Positions 8,934 through 18,491 are shown, counted from the stretch's first letter. The stretch is 64,000 bases of DNA from Parabacteroides sp. ZJ-118 (GCF_011038785.1 NZ_JAAKDT010000001.1:62001-126000); one strand, 5' to 3'. A program made the numbers and translations. Notes: generated by a model from the sequence alone, not told the origin.

Positions 8934-8949
8934 TTTTTTACTAACTTTG
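8920..8949 (+). promoter_or_regulatory. Bacteroidota promoter of the 2-oxoacid oxidoreductase operon
   Basis: TAACTTTG at 8942-8949 matches the TAnnTTTG -7 box. TTGG at 8920-8923, 18 bases upstream, can serve as the -33 element. The leader to ATG 8997 would be about 43 bases. Confidence 0.6.
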
Positions 8950-8996
8950 ATGCCTCAATAGGAATGTGTTACATTTAGATTTTAAATAAAAGTATT

Positions 8997-9224
8997 ATGG
9001 CGAAAATAAAAGGAGCGGTTGTTGTAAACACAGAGCGCTGCAAGGGATGCAACCTTTGCGTAGTGGCCTGCCCGTCGGATGTACTGGAGTTGCACCCACG
9101 AGAAGTGAACAACAAAGGGTATCACTATGTGTACATGAAGAACCCGGACGCATGCATCGGTTGCGCTAGTTGCGGGTTGGTTTGTCCGGACGGTTGTCTA
9201 ACGATCTACAAAGTAAAAATATAA
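8997..9224 (+). CDS. Ferredoxin-type delta subunit of 2-oxoacid:ferredoxin oxidoreductase
   Basis: The 75-residue protein has two CX2CX2CX3CP motifs (Cys15/18/21/25 and Cys53/56/59/63), giving two [4Fe-4S] clusters. In Vor/Kor enzymes this subunit carries electrons from the thiamine site to external ferredoxin. It is the first gene of a cluster whose other members encode the alpha, beta and gamma subunits. It is cytoplasmic and oxygen-sensitive in known relatives. Confidence in family is high; substrate choice (branched-chain 2-oxoacid versus 2-oxoglutarate) is open. Confidence 0.93.
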   Translation: MAKIKGAVVVNTERCKGCNLCVVACPSDVLELHPREVNNKGYHYVYMKNPDACIGCASCGLVCPDGCLTIYKVKI

Positions 9225-9238
9225 AGTTATATCAAGAT

Positions 9239-10318
9239 ATGGCAGAAGATATAAAATTAATGAAAGGTAACGAGGCCATCGCCCACGCGGCTATCCGTTA
9301 TGGAGTGGACGGTTACTTCGGCTATCCGATCACTCCGCAGTCGGAGATATTGGAAACCCTTATGGCGGAAATGCCATGGGAAAAGACCGGCATGGTAGTC
9401 TTACAAGCGGAGAGCGAGGTAGCCGCTATCAATATGGTATACGGAGGAGCCTGTTCCGGTAAGAAAGTGATGACCTCTTCTTCCAGTCCGGGCGTGAGCT
9501 TGAAACAAGAAGGTATTTCTTATATCGCGGGAGCGGAGCTTCCTTGTCTGATCGTGAACGTCATGCGTGGCGGTCCCGGATTAGGAACGATCCAGCCGAG
9601 TCAGGCTGATTATTTCCAGACCGTGAAAGGCGGTGGTCACGGCGATTACCGTTTGATAACCTTGGCTCCCTCTTCCGTGCAGGAGATGGCCGATTTCGTA
9701 GGTCTTGGTTTTGACCTGGCTTTTAAATACAATAACCCCGCTATTATCTTGGCAGACGGTATCATCGGGCAGATGATGGAGAAGGTGGTATTACCTCCCT
9801 ATCAACCCCGCCGTACCGAGGAAGAGATTATCGCACAATGCCCTTGGGCCGTACAAGGGAAGAGAGGCAGGCGCAAAGGCAACGTCATCACTTCCTTGGA
9901 GCTAGACCCGGCGAAGATGGAAGAGAACAATATCCGTTTCCAAGCGAAATATCGAAAGATCGAGGAAAATGAGGTCCGTTACGAGGAGTTCCAATGCGAA
10001 GAGGCTGATTACCTGTTGATCGCATTCGGTTCTTCCGCCCGTATTTGCCAGAAGGTAGTCGAGCTCGCCCGTGCCGAAGGTATCAAGCTTGGCTTGTTAC
10101 GTCCGATCACGTTATGGCCGTTCCCTACAAAAGTAATCGAAGCGTACGCGGATAAGGTAAAAGGTATGTTATCGGTTGAGTTGAACGCCGGACAGATGGT
10201 AGAGGACATTCGCCTAGCCGTAAATGGCAAGGTGAAGGTAGAGCACTTTGGTCGATTGGGTGGAATCGTATTCACCCCGGATGAGGTATTGAACGCGCTG
10301 AAGGAAAAATTATTCTGA
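9239..10318 (+). CDS. vorB: 2-oxoacid:ferredoxin oxidoreductase alpha subunit (VorB type)
   Basis: The 359-residue protein carries the pyrimidine-binding domain of thiamine-dependent oxidoreductases (GYPITPQSEI near residue 30, the acidic AESEVAAINM, GPGLGT) and a C-terminal transketolase-like domain. Proteins of this length next to a separate ferredoxin subunit are usually called VorB (3-methyl-2-oxobutanoate dehydrogenase). The frame is open upstream into the ferredoxin gene, but ATG 9239, 14 bases after that stop, gives the family start. Reaction: 2-oxoacid + CoA + oxidised ferredoxin to acyl-CoA + CO2 + reduced ferredoxin; in gut Bacteroidota the reverse carboxylation is also possible. 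Confidence 0.9.
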   Translation: MAEDIKLMKGNEAIAHAAIRYGVDGYFGYPITPQSEILETLMAEMPWEKTGMVVLQAESEVAAINMVYGGACSGKKVMTSSSSPGVSLKQEGISYIAGAELPCLIVNVMRGGPGLGTIQPSQADYFQTVKGGGHGDYRLITLAPSSVQEMADFVGLGFDLAFKYNNPAIILADGIIGQMMEKVVLPPYQPRRTEEEIIAQCPWAVQGKRGRRKGNVITSLELDPAKMEENNIRFQAKYRKIEENEVRYEEFQCEEADYLLIAFGSSARICQKVVELARAEGIKLGLLRPITLWPFPTKVIEAYADKVKGMLSVELNAGQMVEDIRLAVNGKVKVEHFGRLGGIVFTPDEVLNALKEKLF

Positions 10319-10323
10319 TCCGT

Positions 10324-10494
10324 ATGACACGAGGAAGTAAAGCTGACGAGATATTGACGCTAGTTTTCATGCTGCTGGCCGTAGCTGCCGTGGTATGTTA
10401 CTTCGCTGTTAGCGATAAGACCGCGTTCTTGTATTGCGGTGGGGCGGCGATCGTATTACGGCTGGTGCAATATGTCTTAAGATATATACATTAA
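10324..10494 (+). CDS. Small membrane protein within the oxidoreductase operon
   Basis: A 56-residue reading frame (MTRGSKADEILTLVFMLLAV at its start, ending VLRYIH) lies between the alpha and beta subunit genes, five bases after the first and 12 before the second. It predicts two hydrophobic helices (about 11-27 and 34-51) separated by a short Asp-Lys turn. Its tight spacing and filled intergenic space argue that it is translated. No family is recognised beyond a guess that it is conserved in Bacteroidota Vor/Kor operons. It could tether the enzyme or be a small regulatory subunit. Confidence 0.7.
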   Translation: MTRGSKADEILTLVFMLLAVAAVVCYFAVSDKTAFLYCGGAAIVLRLVQYVLRYIH

Positions 10495-10506
10495 TAATTA
10501 AAGATT

Positions 10507-11271
10507 ATGGAACTCAACGATATAATTAAACCGGAAAATCTGGTGTATGAAAAGCCCAGGTTGATGAATGAAAATCCCATGCACTACTGCCCCGGTTGCA
10601 GCCACGGAGTGATACATAAGCTAATCGCCGAGGTTATAGCCGATATGGGTCTGGAAGATAAGGCGATCGGTATCTCCCCCGTGGGATGTGCCGTATTCGC
10701 GTATAACTACTTGGATATCGATTGGATCGAGGCAGCCCACGGACGTGCGCCCGCCATCGCTTCCGCCGTTAAACGCTTGAATCCGGAGAAGATGGTATTC
10801 ACGTACCAAGGAGATGGCGACTTGGCGGCTATCGGTACGGCCGAGACGATTCATGCCGCCAACCGTGGCGAAAATATCGTGATCGTATTCGTAAATAACG
10901 CGATCTATGGTATGACCGGCGGACAGATGGCTCCGACGACACTGGAAGGTATGCCCACGGCTACCTGTCCTTACGGACGCGACATCGCCTTGAACGGTTA
11001 CCCGCTGAAGATCGGTGATTTATTGGCCCAATTGGAAGGGACTTGCTTGGTGACACGCCAAAGCGTACACACGGCCCCGGCCATACGGAAAGCGAAGAAG
11101 ATGCTTCGTAAGGCTTTCGAAAACGCTATGGCCGGTAAGGGTACTTCTGTGGTAGAGTTCGTCTCCACTTGCTCATCCGGCTGGAAGATGACTCCGGAAA
11201 AAGCCAATAAATGGATGGAGGCAAACATGTTCCCCTTCTACCCGCTGGGCGACTTAAAGAATGTTGAATAA
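10507..11271 (+). CDS. 2-oxoacid:ferredoxin oxidoreductase beta subunit (TPP-binding)
   Basis: The 254-residue protein has the CPGCSHG box (28-34) and the thiamine-diphosphate/Mg site GDGDLAAIG (102-110) followed by NNAIYGMTGGQ (130-140). These define the KorB/VorA family. The beta subunit binds TPP and, together with the alpha subunit, decarboxylates the 2-oxoacid. It is co-transcribed with the preceding genes, with a 12-base gap after the small membrane protein. Confidence 0.93.
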   Translation: MELNDIIKPENLVYEKPRLMNENPMHYCPGCSHGVIHKLIAEVIADMGLEDKAIGISPVGCAVFAYNYLDIDWIEAAHGRAPAIASAVKRLNPEKMVFTYQGDGDLAAIGTAETIHAANRGENIVIVFVNNAIYGMTGGQMAPTTLEGMPTATCPYGRDIALNGYPLKIGDLLAQLEGTCLVTRQSVHTAPAIRKAKKMLRKAFENAMAGKGTSVVEFVSTCSSGWKMTPEKANKWMEANMFPFYPLGDLKNVE

Positions 11272-11289
11272 GTAATACGGTAAACGACC

Positions 11290-11832
11290 ATGAAACAAGA
11301 ACTAATTATAGCAGGCTTCGGCGGACAAGGTGTATTGTCTATGGGTAAGATCTTGGCCTATTCCGGTTTGATGGAAGGCAAGGAGGTTAGCTGGATGCCT
11401 TCATACGGACCTGAGCAACGTGGCGGTACGGCCAACGTAACCGTTATCTTGAGCGACGAGCGTATCAGCTCACCCGTATTGAATGAATATGATATCGCTA
11501 TTATCTTGAACCAACCTTCCATGGATAAGTTCGAGAACAAGGTGAAACCGGGCGGTATTTTGATTTACGATGGGTATGGCATTCATACGCCCGCGAGACG
11601 TACGGATATTAACGTATACCGGGTAGATGCCATGGACGCCGCTACCGAAATGAAGAACGAGAAGGCATTCAATATGTTGATCTTAGGCGGATTGCTCAAA
11701 ATCGTCCCGATGGTTCAATTGGAGAACGTCATGCTAGGATTGAAGAAATCCCTGCCCGAGCGTCACCATCATTTGTTGCCGATGAACGAGGCTGCCATTA
11801 AGAAAGGAATGGAGATTATACAGAAAATATAA
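11290..11832 (+). CDS. 2-oxoacid:ferredoxin oxidoreductase gamma subunit
   Basis: The 180-residue protein begins IIAGFGGQGVLSMGKILAYS, the hallmark Gly-rich loop of the pyruvate/ketoisovalerate oxidoreductase gamma domain (PF01558), and has SYGPEQRGG shortly after. It completes the four-subunit enzyme and sits 18 bases after the beta subunit. Confidence 0.93.
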   Translation: MKQELIIAGFGGQGVLSMGKILAYSGLMEGKEVSWMPSYGPEQRGGTANVTVILSDERISSPVLNEYDIAIILNQPSMDKFENKVKPGGILIYDGYGIHTPARRTDINVYRVDAMDAATEMKNEKAFNMLILGGLLKIVPMVQLENVMLGLKKSLPERHHHLLPMNEAAIKKGMEIIQKI

Positions 11833-11851
11833 GAAGCTCATTCATTGATGT

Positions 11852-11898
11852 GCCGATATGCCAATTAAGTTCTCAGATTGGCATATTGGCATATTTTA
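11852..11898 (+). terminator. Near-perfect inverted repeat after the oxidoreductase operon
   Basis: GCCGATATGCCAAT (11852-11865) and ATTGGCATATTGGC (11877-11890) pair over 14 positions with one G-T wobble and an 11-base loop, followed by ATATTTTA. It may terminate the upstream operon; the weak U tract and closeness to the porin promoter also allow an operator role. Confidence 0.55.
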
Positions 11899-11922
11899 TA
11901 ATCGGCACGTTATTTTTTGTTA

Positions 11923-11930
11923 TATCTTTG
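11923..11930 (+). promoter_or_regulatory. -7 box just upstream of the porin start
   Basis: TATCTTTG exactly matches TAnnTTTG and ends six bases before ATG 11937. Transcription would start almost at the start codon, predicting a leaderless or nearly leaderless mRNA. Confidence 0.65.
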
Positions 11931-11936
11931 CAGCCC

Positions 11937-14021
11937 ATGAAGTATTATCTATACATATTACTTTTTCTGACAGGAGCGGCGGCTTCCGCGTATGCGCAAG
12001 GACGTTCCGGGAGTCGGGGCGGAGGACGCGGTGGATTCTCGTTATCCAATTTATCATCCTCAAACAAGGAAATACCGGATAGTTTGCTACAAACAGATAG
12101 CGCGGCGCTGAAATCAAAACGAATTATCGGTTATCGGCTCACGCCTCTCTTGGGAGAACGTTATATCGCTCCCATGGATACCAATCGATTAAATTTCGGG
12201 AATAGCACGTTGGCGGAGGCGAACTCATTGGCTATCGGGTATCTGGCAAATGTGGGATCGCCGGCGCAAACCCGTATTTTTAACGAACGTAAGGAGGAAC
12301 GTGATTTCATCTTCGCCGACGCCTACGACTATTATATCACGACCCCGACAAACGCTTATTTCTACGATACCAAAGTACCCTATACCCAAGTGACTTATAC
12401 GACAGGAGGAGCCAGTCAGAATAAGATGGACCGCCTGAAAGGAGTGCTGACCCTGAACTTTGGAAAGAAGATCAATGTGGGTGGCGAGATGGACTATATC
12501 TATAGCCGCGGATATTATAACTCCAACGGTAATAAATTATTAAGTTATCGCTTTTTCGGTAGTTATATCACCGACCGTTACGAACTAAACGCTTATTTAA
12601 GCAATTTCAACTTCGTGAACTACGAGAACGGAGGACTTACGAATGACCAATATATCACGAATCCGGATGATTTGGTCGAGAATCGAAGAAATATCGATAG
12701 CAAATCATACCCTGTTCGCTACACGGACACATGGAATCGTGTCCGTGGAAAACAATATTTCCTGACACAGAGATATAACCTCGGTTTTACCAAGAAATTG
12801 GAAGAAACGGATGAGGAAGGGAACGTAAAAGAGGTATTCATTCCGGTTTCCAGTATCATCCATACCATCGATTACGAGGATAACCGCAGGCGCTTCATCT
12901 CTAACGATGCCGGGATCGATACGTGTTACGCCCGTATTTACGGTATGGAGGCATCTTTGAATGACCAGACTTCCTCCTGGAATTTAAAGAACACCTTTGC
13001 GTTGGCCTTGCGGGAAGGTTTCCAAGATTGGGCGAAGTTCGGACTGACCGCCTTCGTTACGTTCGAGAAACGCCGGTTTAGATTGGCGGCTCAAATCCCC
13101 GGGTTGGATTACGGCCCCGACGGTCGCGGAAGTTCCGAGCCAAGCACATTAGATTTCCCCACATCCGAGGTATATGATGAGTTTACGACTTACATCGGAG
13201 GCGAATTATCCAAACGCCGCGGCAGCCTGCTTACCTACAATGTCCGTGGGGAATTAGGGCTCGCGGGAAGCGACGCCGGAGAGGTTCGAGTGAGCGGAGA
13301 TCTACAAACAAAATTCAAGCTTTTCAAGAAAGACGCTACCATCAACGCGGAAGGATATATCAAGAACATTACCCCGGCGTTTTACCAACGTCACCATCAT
13401 GGGCGTTACTATTGGTGGGATCTATCATTGAAAAATGTACAGAGGATTTACGCCGGAGCGAAAATCAACTTGGAATCCACCCGCACCCAATTATCCGGAG
13501 GGGTGGAAAGCATCCAAAATTACGTGTTTTTCAACGGCAACGGTTTACCGGAGCAGAGCGGCAAGAACATCCAGGTTGTCTCAGCCCGTATCAAGCAAGA
13601 TATCATGTACCGTGCGTTCGGATGGGAGAACGAGGTGGCTTATCAGCTTTCTAGCGAGAAGTCTCAACTCCCGTTACCGGATATCAGCGCATACTCGAAT
13701 ATATACCTGGCGTTTAAGTTGGCGAAAGTACTAACCGTACAGATTGGAGCGAATGTATACTACAACACCGCTTATTACGCTCCTTATTATGAGCCGGCTA
13801 CCCAGCAGTTCCAAGTACAGGAAGAAGACAAGAGAGTGAAGGTCGGTAATTACCCATTGATCAACGCGTACGCGAATTTCCACTTGAAGCAAGCTCGCTT
13901 CTTCATCATGGCATACAATCTAGGCTCTAAATTCGTTGAACCGAATTACTTCTCTCTAGCGCATTATCCGTTGGACCCGATGGTTTTGAGGATGGGCATC
14001 TCCGTGACTTTCAATAATTAA
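11937..14021 (+). CDS. Outer-membrane putative porin (Porin_10-like)
   Basis: The 694-residue protein starts with a clear signal peptide (MKYYLYILLFLTGAAASAYA, cleavage before Q21), then a Gly/Arg-rich linker and a long series of amphipathic strands ending in a barrel-type terminus (MGISVTFNN). It fits the Bacteroidota putative porin family (PF14121). It probably forms a channel in the outer membrane. The frame is open upstream, but the signal peptide and the promoter at 11923 fix ATG 11937. No substrate can be named. The next gene starts 12 bases downstream. Confidence 0.8.
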   Translation: MKYYLYILLFLTGAAASAYAQGRSGSRGGGRGGFSLSNLSSSNKEIPDSLLQTDSAALKSKRIIGYRLTPLLGERYIAPMDTNRLNFGNSTLAEANSLAIGYLANVGSPAQTRIFNERKEERDFIFADAYDYYITTPTNAYFYDTKVPYTQVTYTTGGASQNKMDRLKGVLTLNFGKKINVGGEMDYIYSRGYYNSNGNKLLSYRFFGSYITDRYELNAYLSNFNFVNYENGGLTNDQYITNPDDLVENRRNIDSKSYPVRYTDTWNRVRGKQYFLTQRYNLGFTKKLEETDEEGNVKEVFIPVSSIIHTIDYEDNRRRFISNDAGIDTCYARIYGMEASLNDQTSSWNLKNTFALALREGFQDWAKFGLTAFVTFEKRRFRLAAQIPGLDYGPDGRGSSEPSTLDFPTSEVYDEFTTYIGGELSKRRGSLLTYNVRGELGLAGSDAGEVRVSGDLQTKFKLFKKDATINAEGYIKNITPAFYQRHHHGRYYWWDLSLKNVQRIYAGAKINLESTRTQLSGGVESIQNYVFFNGNGLPEQSGKNIQVVSARIKQDIMYRAFGWENEVAYQLSSEKSQLPLPDISAYSNIYLAFKLAKVLTVQIGANVYYNTAYYAPYYEPATQQFQVQEEDKRVKVGNYPLINAYANFHLKQARFFIMAYNLGSKFVEPNYFSLAHYPLDPMVLRMGISVTFNN

Positions 14022-14033
14022 TCACAGGTTGCC

Positions 14034-14858
14034 ATGAGATCCAAGAAGTTGCTTATCCTATATACTTGCCTACTGATTGTCGCTGTGGTGACAATGGTAC
14101 AGCTCTGGAGATTCAGCCAACATCCCCGAGAAATCAGGCTTCGTGATTATCCGGAAATCAAGGAAGAAGGGATTCTCCGGATGATAACCGAATACAATCA
14201 ATCCGGGTATTTCGTATCCGGCGATACGGTGCAAGGTTTTCAGTACGAGCTCAGCCAGGCGATCGCCACATTATCCGGATTGGAGGTTCGGACGCATCTG
14301 GAAATGAGTCTAGCGAAAAGCCTCGAGGAATTGTCGGACAACAAAGGCGATGTAATCGCGAGAAACATACCCATCACCTCCGAGATGCGGGAAAACTACC
14401 TGTTTACCGAACCGATCGTTCTGAACAAACAAGTCTTGGTGCAACGTACGGCAGAGGCGAACAACGGACGACCCCCGATCCGCAACCAATTGGATCTGGC
14501 CCAAAAGACTTTATACATACCGAAAGATTCCCCGGCCTTATTGCGCCTGCAAAATCTGGGACACGAGATAGGTGATACGATCTACGTGGTGGAAGATGAG
14601 TTATACTCTGCCGAGCAGCTTATGATCATGGTAGCCAAAGGCGACATCGATTATGCCGTATGCGACCAGCAAATCGCCCGCATGACCCGGAAAAACCTGC
14701 CGGGAGTCGATATCCTGACGGATATCAGTTTTACCCAATTGCAATCGTGGGCAGTCCGTAAAGACTCCCCGATCCTACTGGATAGCCTAAATAGTTGGCT
14801 CCGGCAAATCAAAGACAGTGGATTATACGACCGGATTTACAAGCGCTATTACAAATAG
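14034..14858 (+). CDS. Membrane-anchored solute-binding-like protein (SBP_bac_3, MltF N-domain type)
   Basis: The 274-residue protein has an N-terminal membrane anchor (about 6-25) and a type-2 periplasmic binding fold: GFQYELSQAIATLSG, ITSEMRENYLFTEPIV, and the late AVRKDSPILLDSLNSWL. Such domains bind amino acids or muropeptides, or form the regulatory half of MltF, but no lytic transglycosylase domain follows. It sits 12 bases after the porin gene and could be co-transcribed with it. Function is therefore only general: a periplasmic ligand-binding protein. Confidence 0.7.
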   Translation: MRSKKLLILYTCLLIVAVVTMVQLWRFSQHPREIRLRDYPEIKEEGILRMITEYNQSGYFVSGDTVQGFQYELSQAIATLSGLEVRTHLEMSLAKSLEELSDNKGDVIARNIPITSEMRENYLFTEPIVLNKQVLVQRTAEANNGRPPIRNQLDLAQKTLYIPKDSPALLRLQNLGHEIGDTIYVVEDELYSAEQLMIMVAKGDIDYAVCDQQIARMTRKNLPGVDILTDISFTQLQSWAVRKDSPILLDSLNSWLRQIKDSGLYDRIYKRYYK

Positions 14859-14967
14859 CGTCGTTCTCCCAATTATTATTTTTCTATTTATCACCAAAGA
14901 GAAACCCGGCTATTGCATAATATTTCTAAATAATCTTTATCTTTACCGGGAATTTGAATGTAAGAAG

Positions 14968-16248
14968 ATGAGATTTGATGAACTAGATTTGGAAGATGCC
15001 GTATTAGACGGGCTTTATGACATGCACTTTGACGAGACGACTCCGATCCAGGAGTTAACGATTCCTGTCATTTTAGAGGGTAAAGACATCATCGCCTGCG
15101 CGCAGACCGGGACTGGTAAAACGGCGGCGTATGTTTTGCCAGTCATTAATGAACTAAGCAAAGGTTGTCATCCGGGAGATGCGGTAAACGCGGTCATTAT
15201 GGCACCCACCCGGGAGTTGGCTCAACAAATAGACCAACAAATTCAAGGATTCACTTATTTTATACCTTCCATATCCGCGGTCGCCGTGTATGGAGGTACC
15301 GACGGAATCGCTTGGGAACAACAAAAGAGAGGATTGGAGATGGGCGCGGATATCGTGATCGCTACCCCGGGACGTTTGTTGTCCCATATTAAGTTAGGCA
15401 CGGTCGACTTGTCCAAAGTGTCGTTCTTCGTCCTAGACGAGGCAGACCGCATGCTGGATATGGGTTTTTATGATGACATCATGCAAGTTTACAAACAACT
15501 GCCCCCCCATTGCCAGACGATCATGTTCTCGGCTACCATGCCACCTAAAATACGGACATTGGCTAAAACCATCCTAAAAGATCCGGAAGAAGTCAAGGTC
15601 GCTATCTCGCGCCCACCCGAATCTATCATGCAAACCGCATATATCTGCTACGATCCGCAAAAGCTCAAGATCCTGCAAGATCTCTTCACACAAAGCCACC
15701 CTCAACGGGTAATTATCTTCTCCTCTTCTAAAGTGAAGGTGAAAGGGTTAGCGTCCACCTTAAAAAGATTAAAGTTCAATGTAGCTGCCATGCACTCGGA
15801 TTTGGAGCAATCCCTAAGGGAGGAGGTCATGAAAGAATTCAAGAACGGACATATCGATATCCTTGTGGCCACGGATGTCGTGGCGCGCGGGATCGATATC
15901 AGTGACATCAAGTTGGTCGTGAACTTCGATATTCCACATGACCCGGAGGATTACGTGCACCGGATCGGACGTACGGCACGGGGTACGAACGGCGAAGGAC
16001 TGGCGATTACTTTCGTGTCCGTCGATGAGCAAGCGCAATTCAAGCGTATCGAGGATTTCTTGGGAAAAGAGGTTTATAAGATACCGGTCGGTCCGGAATT
16101 CGGCGAGGTACCCTTGTATGAGCCGGAAAAATACGGTATGAATAAACGAGGCAGGGGGAGGCCTCGCAAAAGCGGGGATAAAGGGTCATCCCCGAGCCCA
16201 CAGAAACGGAACGCGGGACACCGCGGAAGATCTGGAAAGGCGCGATAA
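14968..16248 (+). CDS. rhlE: DEAD-box ATP-dependent RNA helicase (RhlE type)
   Basis: The 426-residue protein contains the ordered DEAD-box motifs: Q motif TPIQ (25-28), AQTGTGKT (45-52), PTRELAQQ, LDEADRMLDMGF, SATMPP, VATDVVARGID and HRIGRTAR. The C-terminus is short and basic (KRGRGRPRKSGDK). It unwinds RNA duplexes, in relatives during ribosome assembly or RNA decay. ATG 14968 is preferred over the longer open frame because MRFDELDLED gives the family start; TATCTTTA at about 14938-14945 may be its -7 box. Confidence 0.92.
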   Translation: MRFDELDLEDAVLDGLYDMHFDETTPIQELTIPVILEGKDIIACAQTGTGKTAAYVLPVINELSKGCHPGDAVNAVIMAPTRELAQQIDQQIQGFTYFIPSISAVAVYGGTDGIAWEQQKRGLEMGADIVIATPGRLLSHIKLGTVDLSKVSFFVLDEADRMLDMGFYDDIMQVYKQLPPHCQTIMFSATMPPKIRTLAKTILKDPEEVKVAISRPPESIMQTAYICYDPQKLKILQDLFTQSHPQRVIIFSSSKVKVKGLASTLKRLKFNVAAMHSDLEQSLREEVMKEFKNGHIDILVATDVVARGIDISDIKLVVNFDIPHDPEDYVHRIGRTARGTNGEGLAITFVSVDEQAQFKRIEDFLGKEVYKIPVGPEFGEVPLYEPEKYGMNKRGRGRPRKSGDKGSSPSPQKRNAGHRGRSGKAR

Positions 16249-16268
16249 AACACGGTACTTTTTAATCA

Positions 16269-16327
16269 AAAATACTATACTTCCGGGGTCAAAACATATT
16301 GTTTTGAACTCAAAAGTATAGTGTTTT
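16269..16327. terminator. Bidirectional terminator between rhlE and rho
   Basis: ACTATACTT (16274-16282) pairs with AAGTATAGT (16314-16322), with flanking A and T runs on the two sides, and encloses a second stem TCAAAAC/GTTTTGA (16289-16295, 16301-16307). Both flanking genes end here, so it can serve either strand. Confidence 0.8.
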
Positions 16328-16342
16328 TCTTATGGGAGATTA

Positions 16343-18316
16343 TCAACCGTTCATGGATGCCAGGAATTCCATATTATCAACGGTTTGTTCCATCCGCTGC
16401 TTAACGAATTCCATAGCCTCCATAGAGTTCATGTCTGATAAGAACTTGCGTAAAATCCACATACGGTTCAACGTGCTCTCGTCCTGCAATAAATCATCGC
16501 GGCGAGTACTGGAAGCCATGATATCCACAGCCGGATAGATACGTTTGTTGGCCAATTTACGATCCAATTGCAACTCCATGTTACCCGTACCCTTAAATTC
16601 CTCGAAGATCACGTCGTCCATCTTGGAGCCGGTCTCCGTAAGAGCGGTGGCGAGAATCGTAAGGCTACCGCCGTTCTCGATATTACGGGCGGCACCAAAG
16701 AAACGTTTCGGCTTCTGCAACGCGTTGGCGTCGACACCACCGGAAAGCACCTTTCCGGAAGCCGGTTGCACTGTATTATAAGCACGAGCCAAACGAGTGA
16801 TCGAGTCCAGAAGAATCACGACATCATGACCACATTCTACCATTCGTTTCGCCTTGTTCAATACGATCTCGGTGATTTTCACGTGACGTTCGGCCGGTTC
16901 GTCAAATGTAGAGGCGATCACTTCCGCGTCCACGCTACGAGCCATATCCGTAACCTCCTCCGGACGTTCGTCGATCAATAATATGATCATATAAACCTCG
17001 GGATGGTTGTAAGCGATAGCGTTCGCGATATCTTTCAACAACATCGTCTTACCGGTTTTCGGCTGAGCGACGATCAAGCCGCGTTGCCCTTTCCCGATCG
17101 GGGAGAATAAATCGACCACACGTACGGCGATATTATCGTATACTTTCGGCGATTTACGTGCCGTAAGCATGAATTTCTCATCCGGGAATAAAGGGGTCAA
17201 ATGATCGAAGGGAATACGGTCGCGAACCTCTTCCGGCGTACGGCCATTGATCTTGTCCACTTTCACCAACGGGAAATACTTCTCACCCTCCTTCGGCGGA
17301 CGGATCGAGCCTTCTACCACGTCACCCGTTTTCAGCCCAAATAACTTGATCTGGGATTGAGAGACATAAATATCGTCCGGTGAAGTCAAATAGTTATAAT
17401 CGGAAGAACGAAGGAATCCGTAACCATCTTGCATCATCTCCAATACGCCGGTTCCTGTAAGGATGCCGTCAAACTCATACATTTTCTCTTGGGCTTGCTG
17501 GTTGTTATTGGCGTTATTGTTATTACGGTTGTTATTATGATTGTTCTGTCGATTGTTCTGTCGAGGATTATTCGGCTGGGAGGCGGCCTCAGGTTGAGGT
17601 TTGTTTGCCTCAGGTTTCGGAGCGGAGAACGGGAAAACCTGGTCCAATACGGATTTAACGTCCGGATGGCGGAATACGATGCGCTTAGGTTCTTCTTCCG
17701 TCGCTTGTGGTGAAGTTATTTCTCCCGCTGCCTCTACCGGGGTCGTATTTTCCAGCGAAGCGGTTTCTTCTTCCATCTCAAGCTCCGCCATGACCGGGGG
17801 CAACAACGGTTTCTCCACCGGTTTTTCCATTACCGCCGGAGTTTCCACGGCCGGGATTTCCGTTACCGTAGAGATCGTTTGCGGCTCTTTCGAGACCACC
17901 ACTTCCCGGTTATCCTCGGAAGGAGCGACAGCGCCGGCTACCTTTTCCTTTTTCTCGATACGGACTCTTTTCTTACGTTCGGGTTGCTCCTTCTTGTCAG
18001 CCGGAGCAGCCACCGGCTTTTCCGGAGCCTGTTGGGTACTCTCTGTAGCCTCGGCAGCCTCAGCCTTCGCTACTTTCGAAGAAGCTGCTTTAGCCGGACG
18101 GCCTCTCTTACGGCCCTCCGCAGGCTTCTTGGCCTCTTTCTCTTTCATCTTTTCAGCCTGAATGCCGGCATAGGAGATCGCTTGCTCATCAAGGATCCGA
18201 TAAACCAACTCTTCTTTCTTTAAGCTGCTAACTTTTTTTATCCCCAACTCTTCCGCGATACCTTGAAGCTCGGGAAGAAGTTTTTCATTTAGTTCTAGAA
18301 TGTTATATTTCTGCAT
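16343..18316 (-). CDS. rho: Transcription termination factor Rho with large disordered insertion
   Basis: The 657-residue protein, against about 420 in E. coli, has an N-terminal Rho_N helix domain (1-50). A low-complexity Glu/Lys/Ala/Pro insertion (about 55-245) is followed by an Asn-rich stretch (about 247-275). Then comes the cold-shock RNA-binding domain ([16 protein letters not shown]) and the RecA-like motor with Walker A AQPKTGKT (417-424) and [16 protein letters not shown] at 18316 is used because [14 protein letters not shown] is the family start. A similar disordered region in B. thetaiotaomicron Rho is reported to drive condensate formation. The leader is about 160 bases. Confidence 0.95.
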   Translation of the reverse strand: MQKYNILELNEKLLPELQGIAEELGIKKVSSLKKEELVYRILDEQAISYAGIQAEKMKEKEAKKPAEGRKRGRPAKAASSKVAKAEAAEATESTQQAPEKPVAAPADKKEQPERKKRVRIEKKEKVAGAVAPSEDNREVVVSKEPQTISTVTEIPAVETPAVMEKPVEKPLLPPVMAELEMEEETASLENTTPVEAAGEITSPQATEEEPKRIVFRHPDVKSVLDQVFPFSAPKPEANKPQPEAASQPNNPRQNNRQNNHNNNRNNNNANNNQQAQEKMYEFDGILTGTGVLEMMQDGYGFLRSSDYNYLTSPDDIYVSQSQIKLFGLKTGDVVEGSIRPPKEGEKYFPLVKVDKINGRTPEEVRDRIPFDHLTPLFPDEKFMLTARKSPKVYDNIAVRVVDLFSPIGKGQRGLIVAQPKTGKTMLLKDIANAIAYNHPEVYMIILLIDERPEEVTDMARSVDAEVIASTFDEPAERHVKITEIVLNKAKRMVECGHDVVILLDSITRLARAYNTVQPASGKVLSGGVDANALQKPKRFFGAARNIENGGSLTILATALTETGSKMDDVIFEEFKGTGNMELQLDRKLANKRIYPAVDIMASSTRRDDLLQDESTLNRMWILRKFLSDMNSMEAMEFVKQRMEQTVDNMEFLASMNG

Positions 18317-18468
18317 ATCGCGAAGTAATAATATAAATGGCACATACATACGGATCACATACGCAAACACGATGTACGCCCAATGGTATCATTGTATCTT
18401 TATTTAATTATAATTTTCATGTAATAACCGGATTGTTCAGCTAATTTGAACCATTAGTAACATATCTG

Positions 18469-18491
18469 CGGAGTAAATCTCCGCAAATATA
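18469..18491 (-). promoter_or_regulatory. Putative rho promoter -7 box and 5' leader hairpin
   Basis: On the minus strand TATATTTG (18484-18491) matches TAnnTTTG. The transcript would begin in or just before a hairpin, TGCGGAG/CTCCGCA (about 18469-18487). The roughly 160-base AT-rich leader from here to ATG 18316 could host Rho autoregulation. The -33 element is not clear, and the hairpin could instead help end tilS transcripts. Confidence 0.45.
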
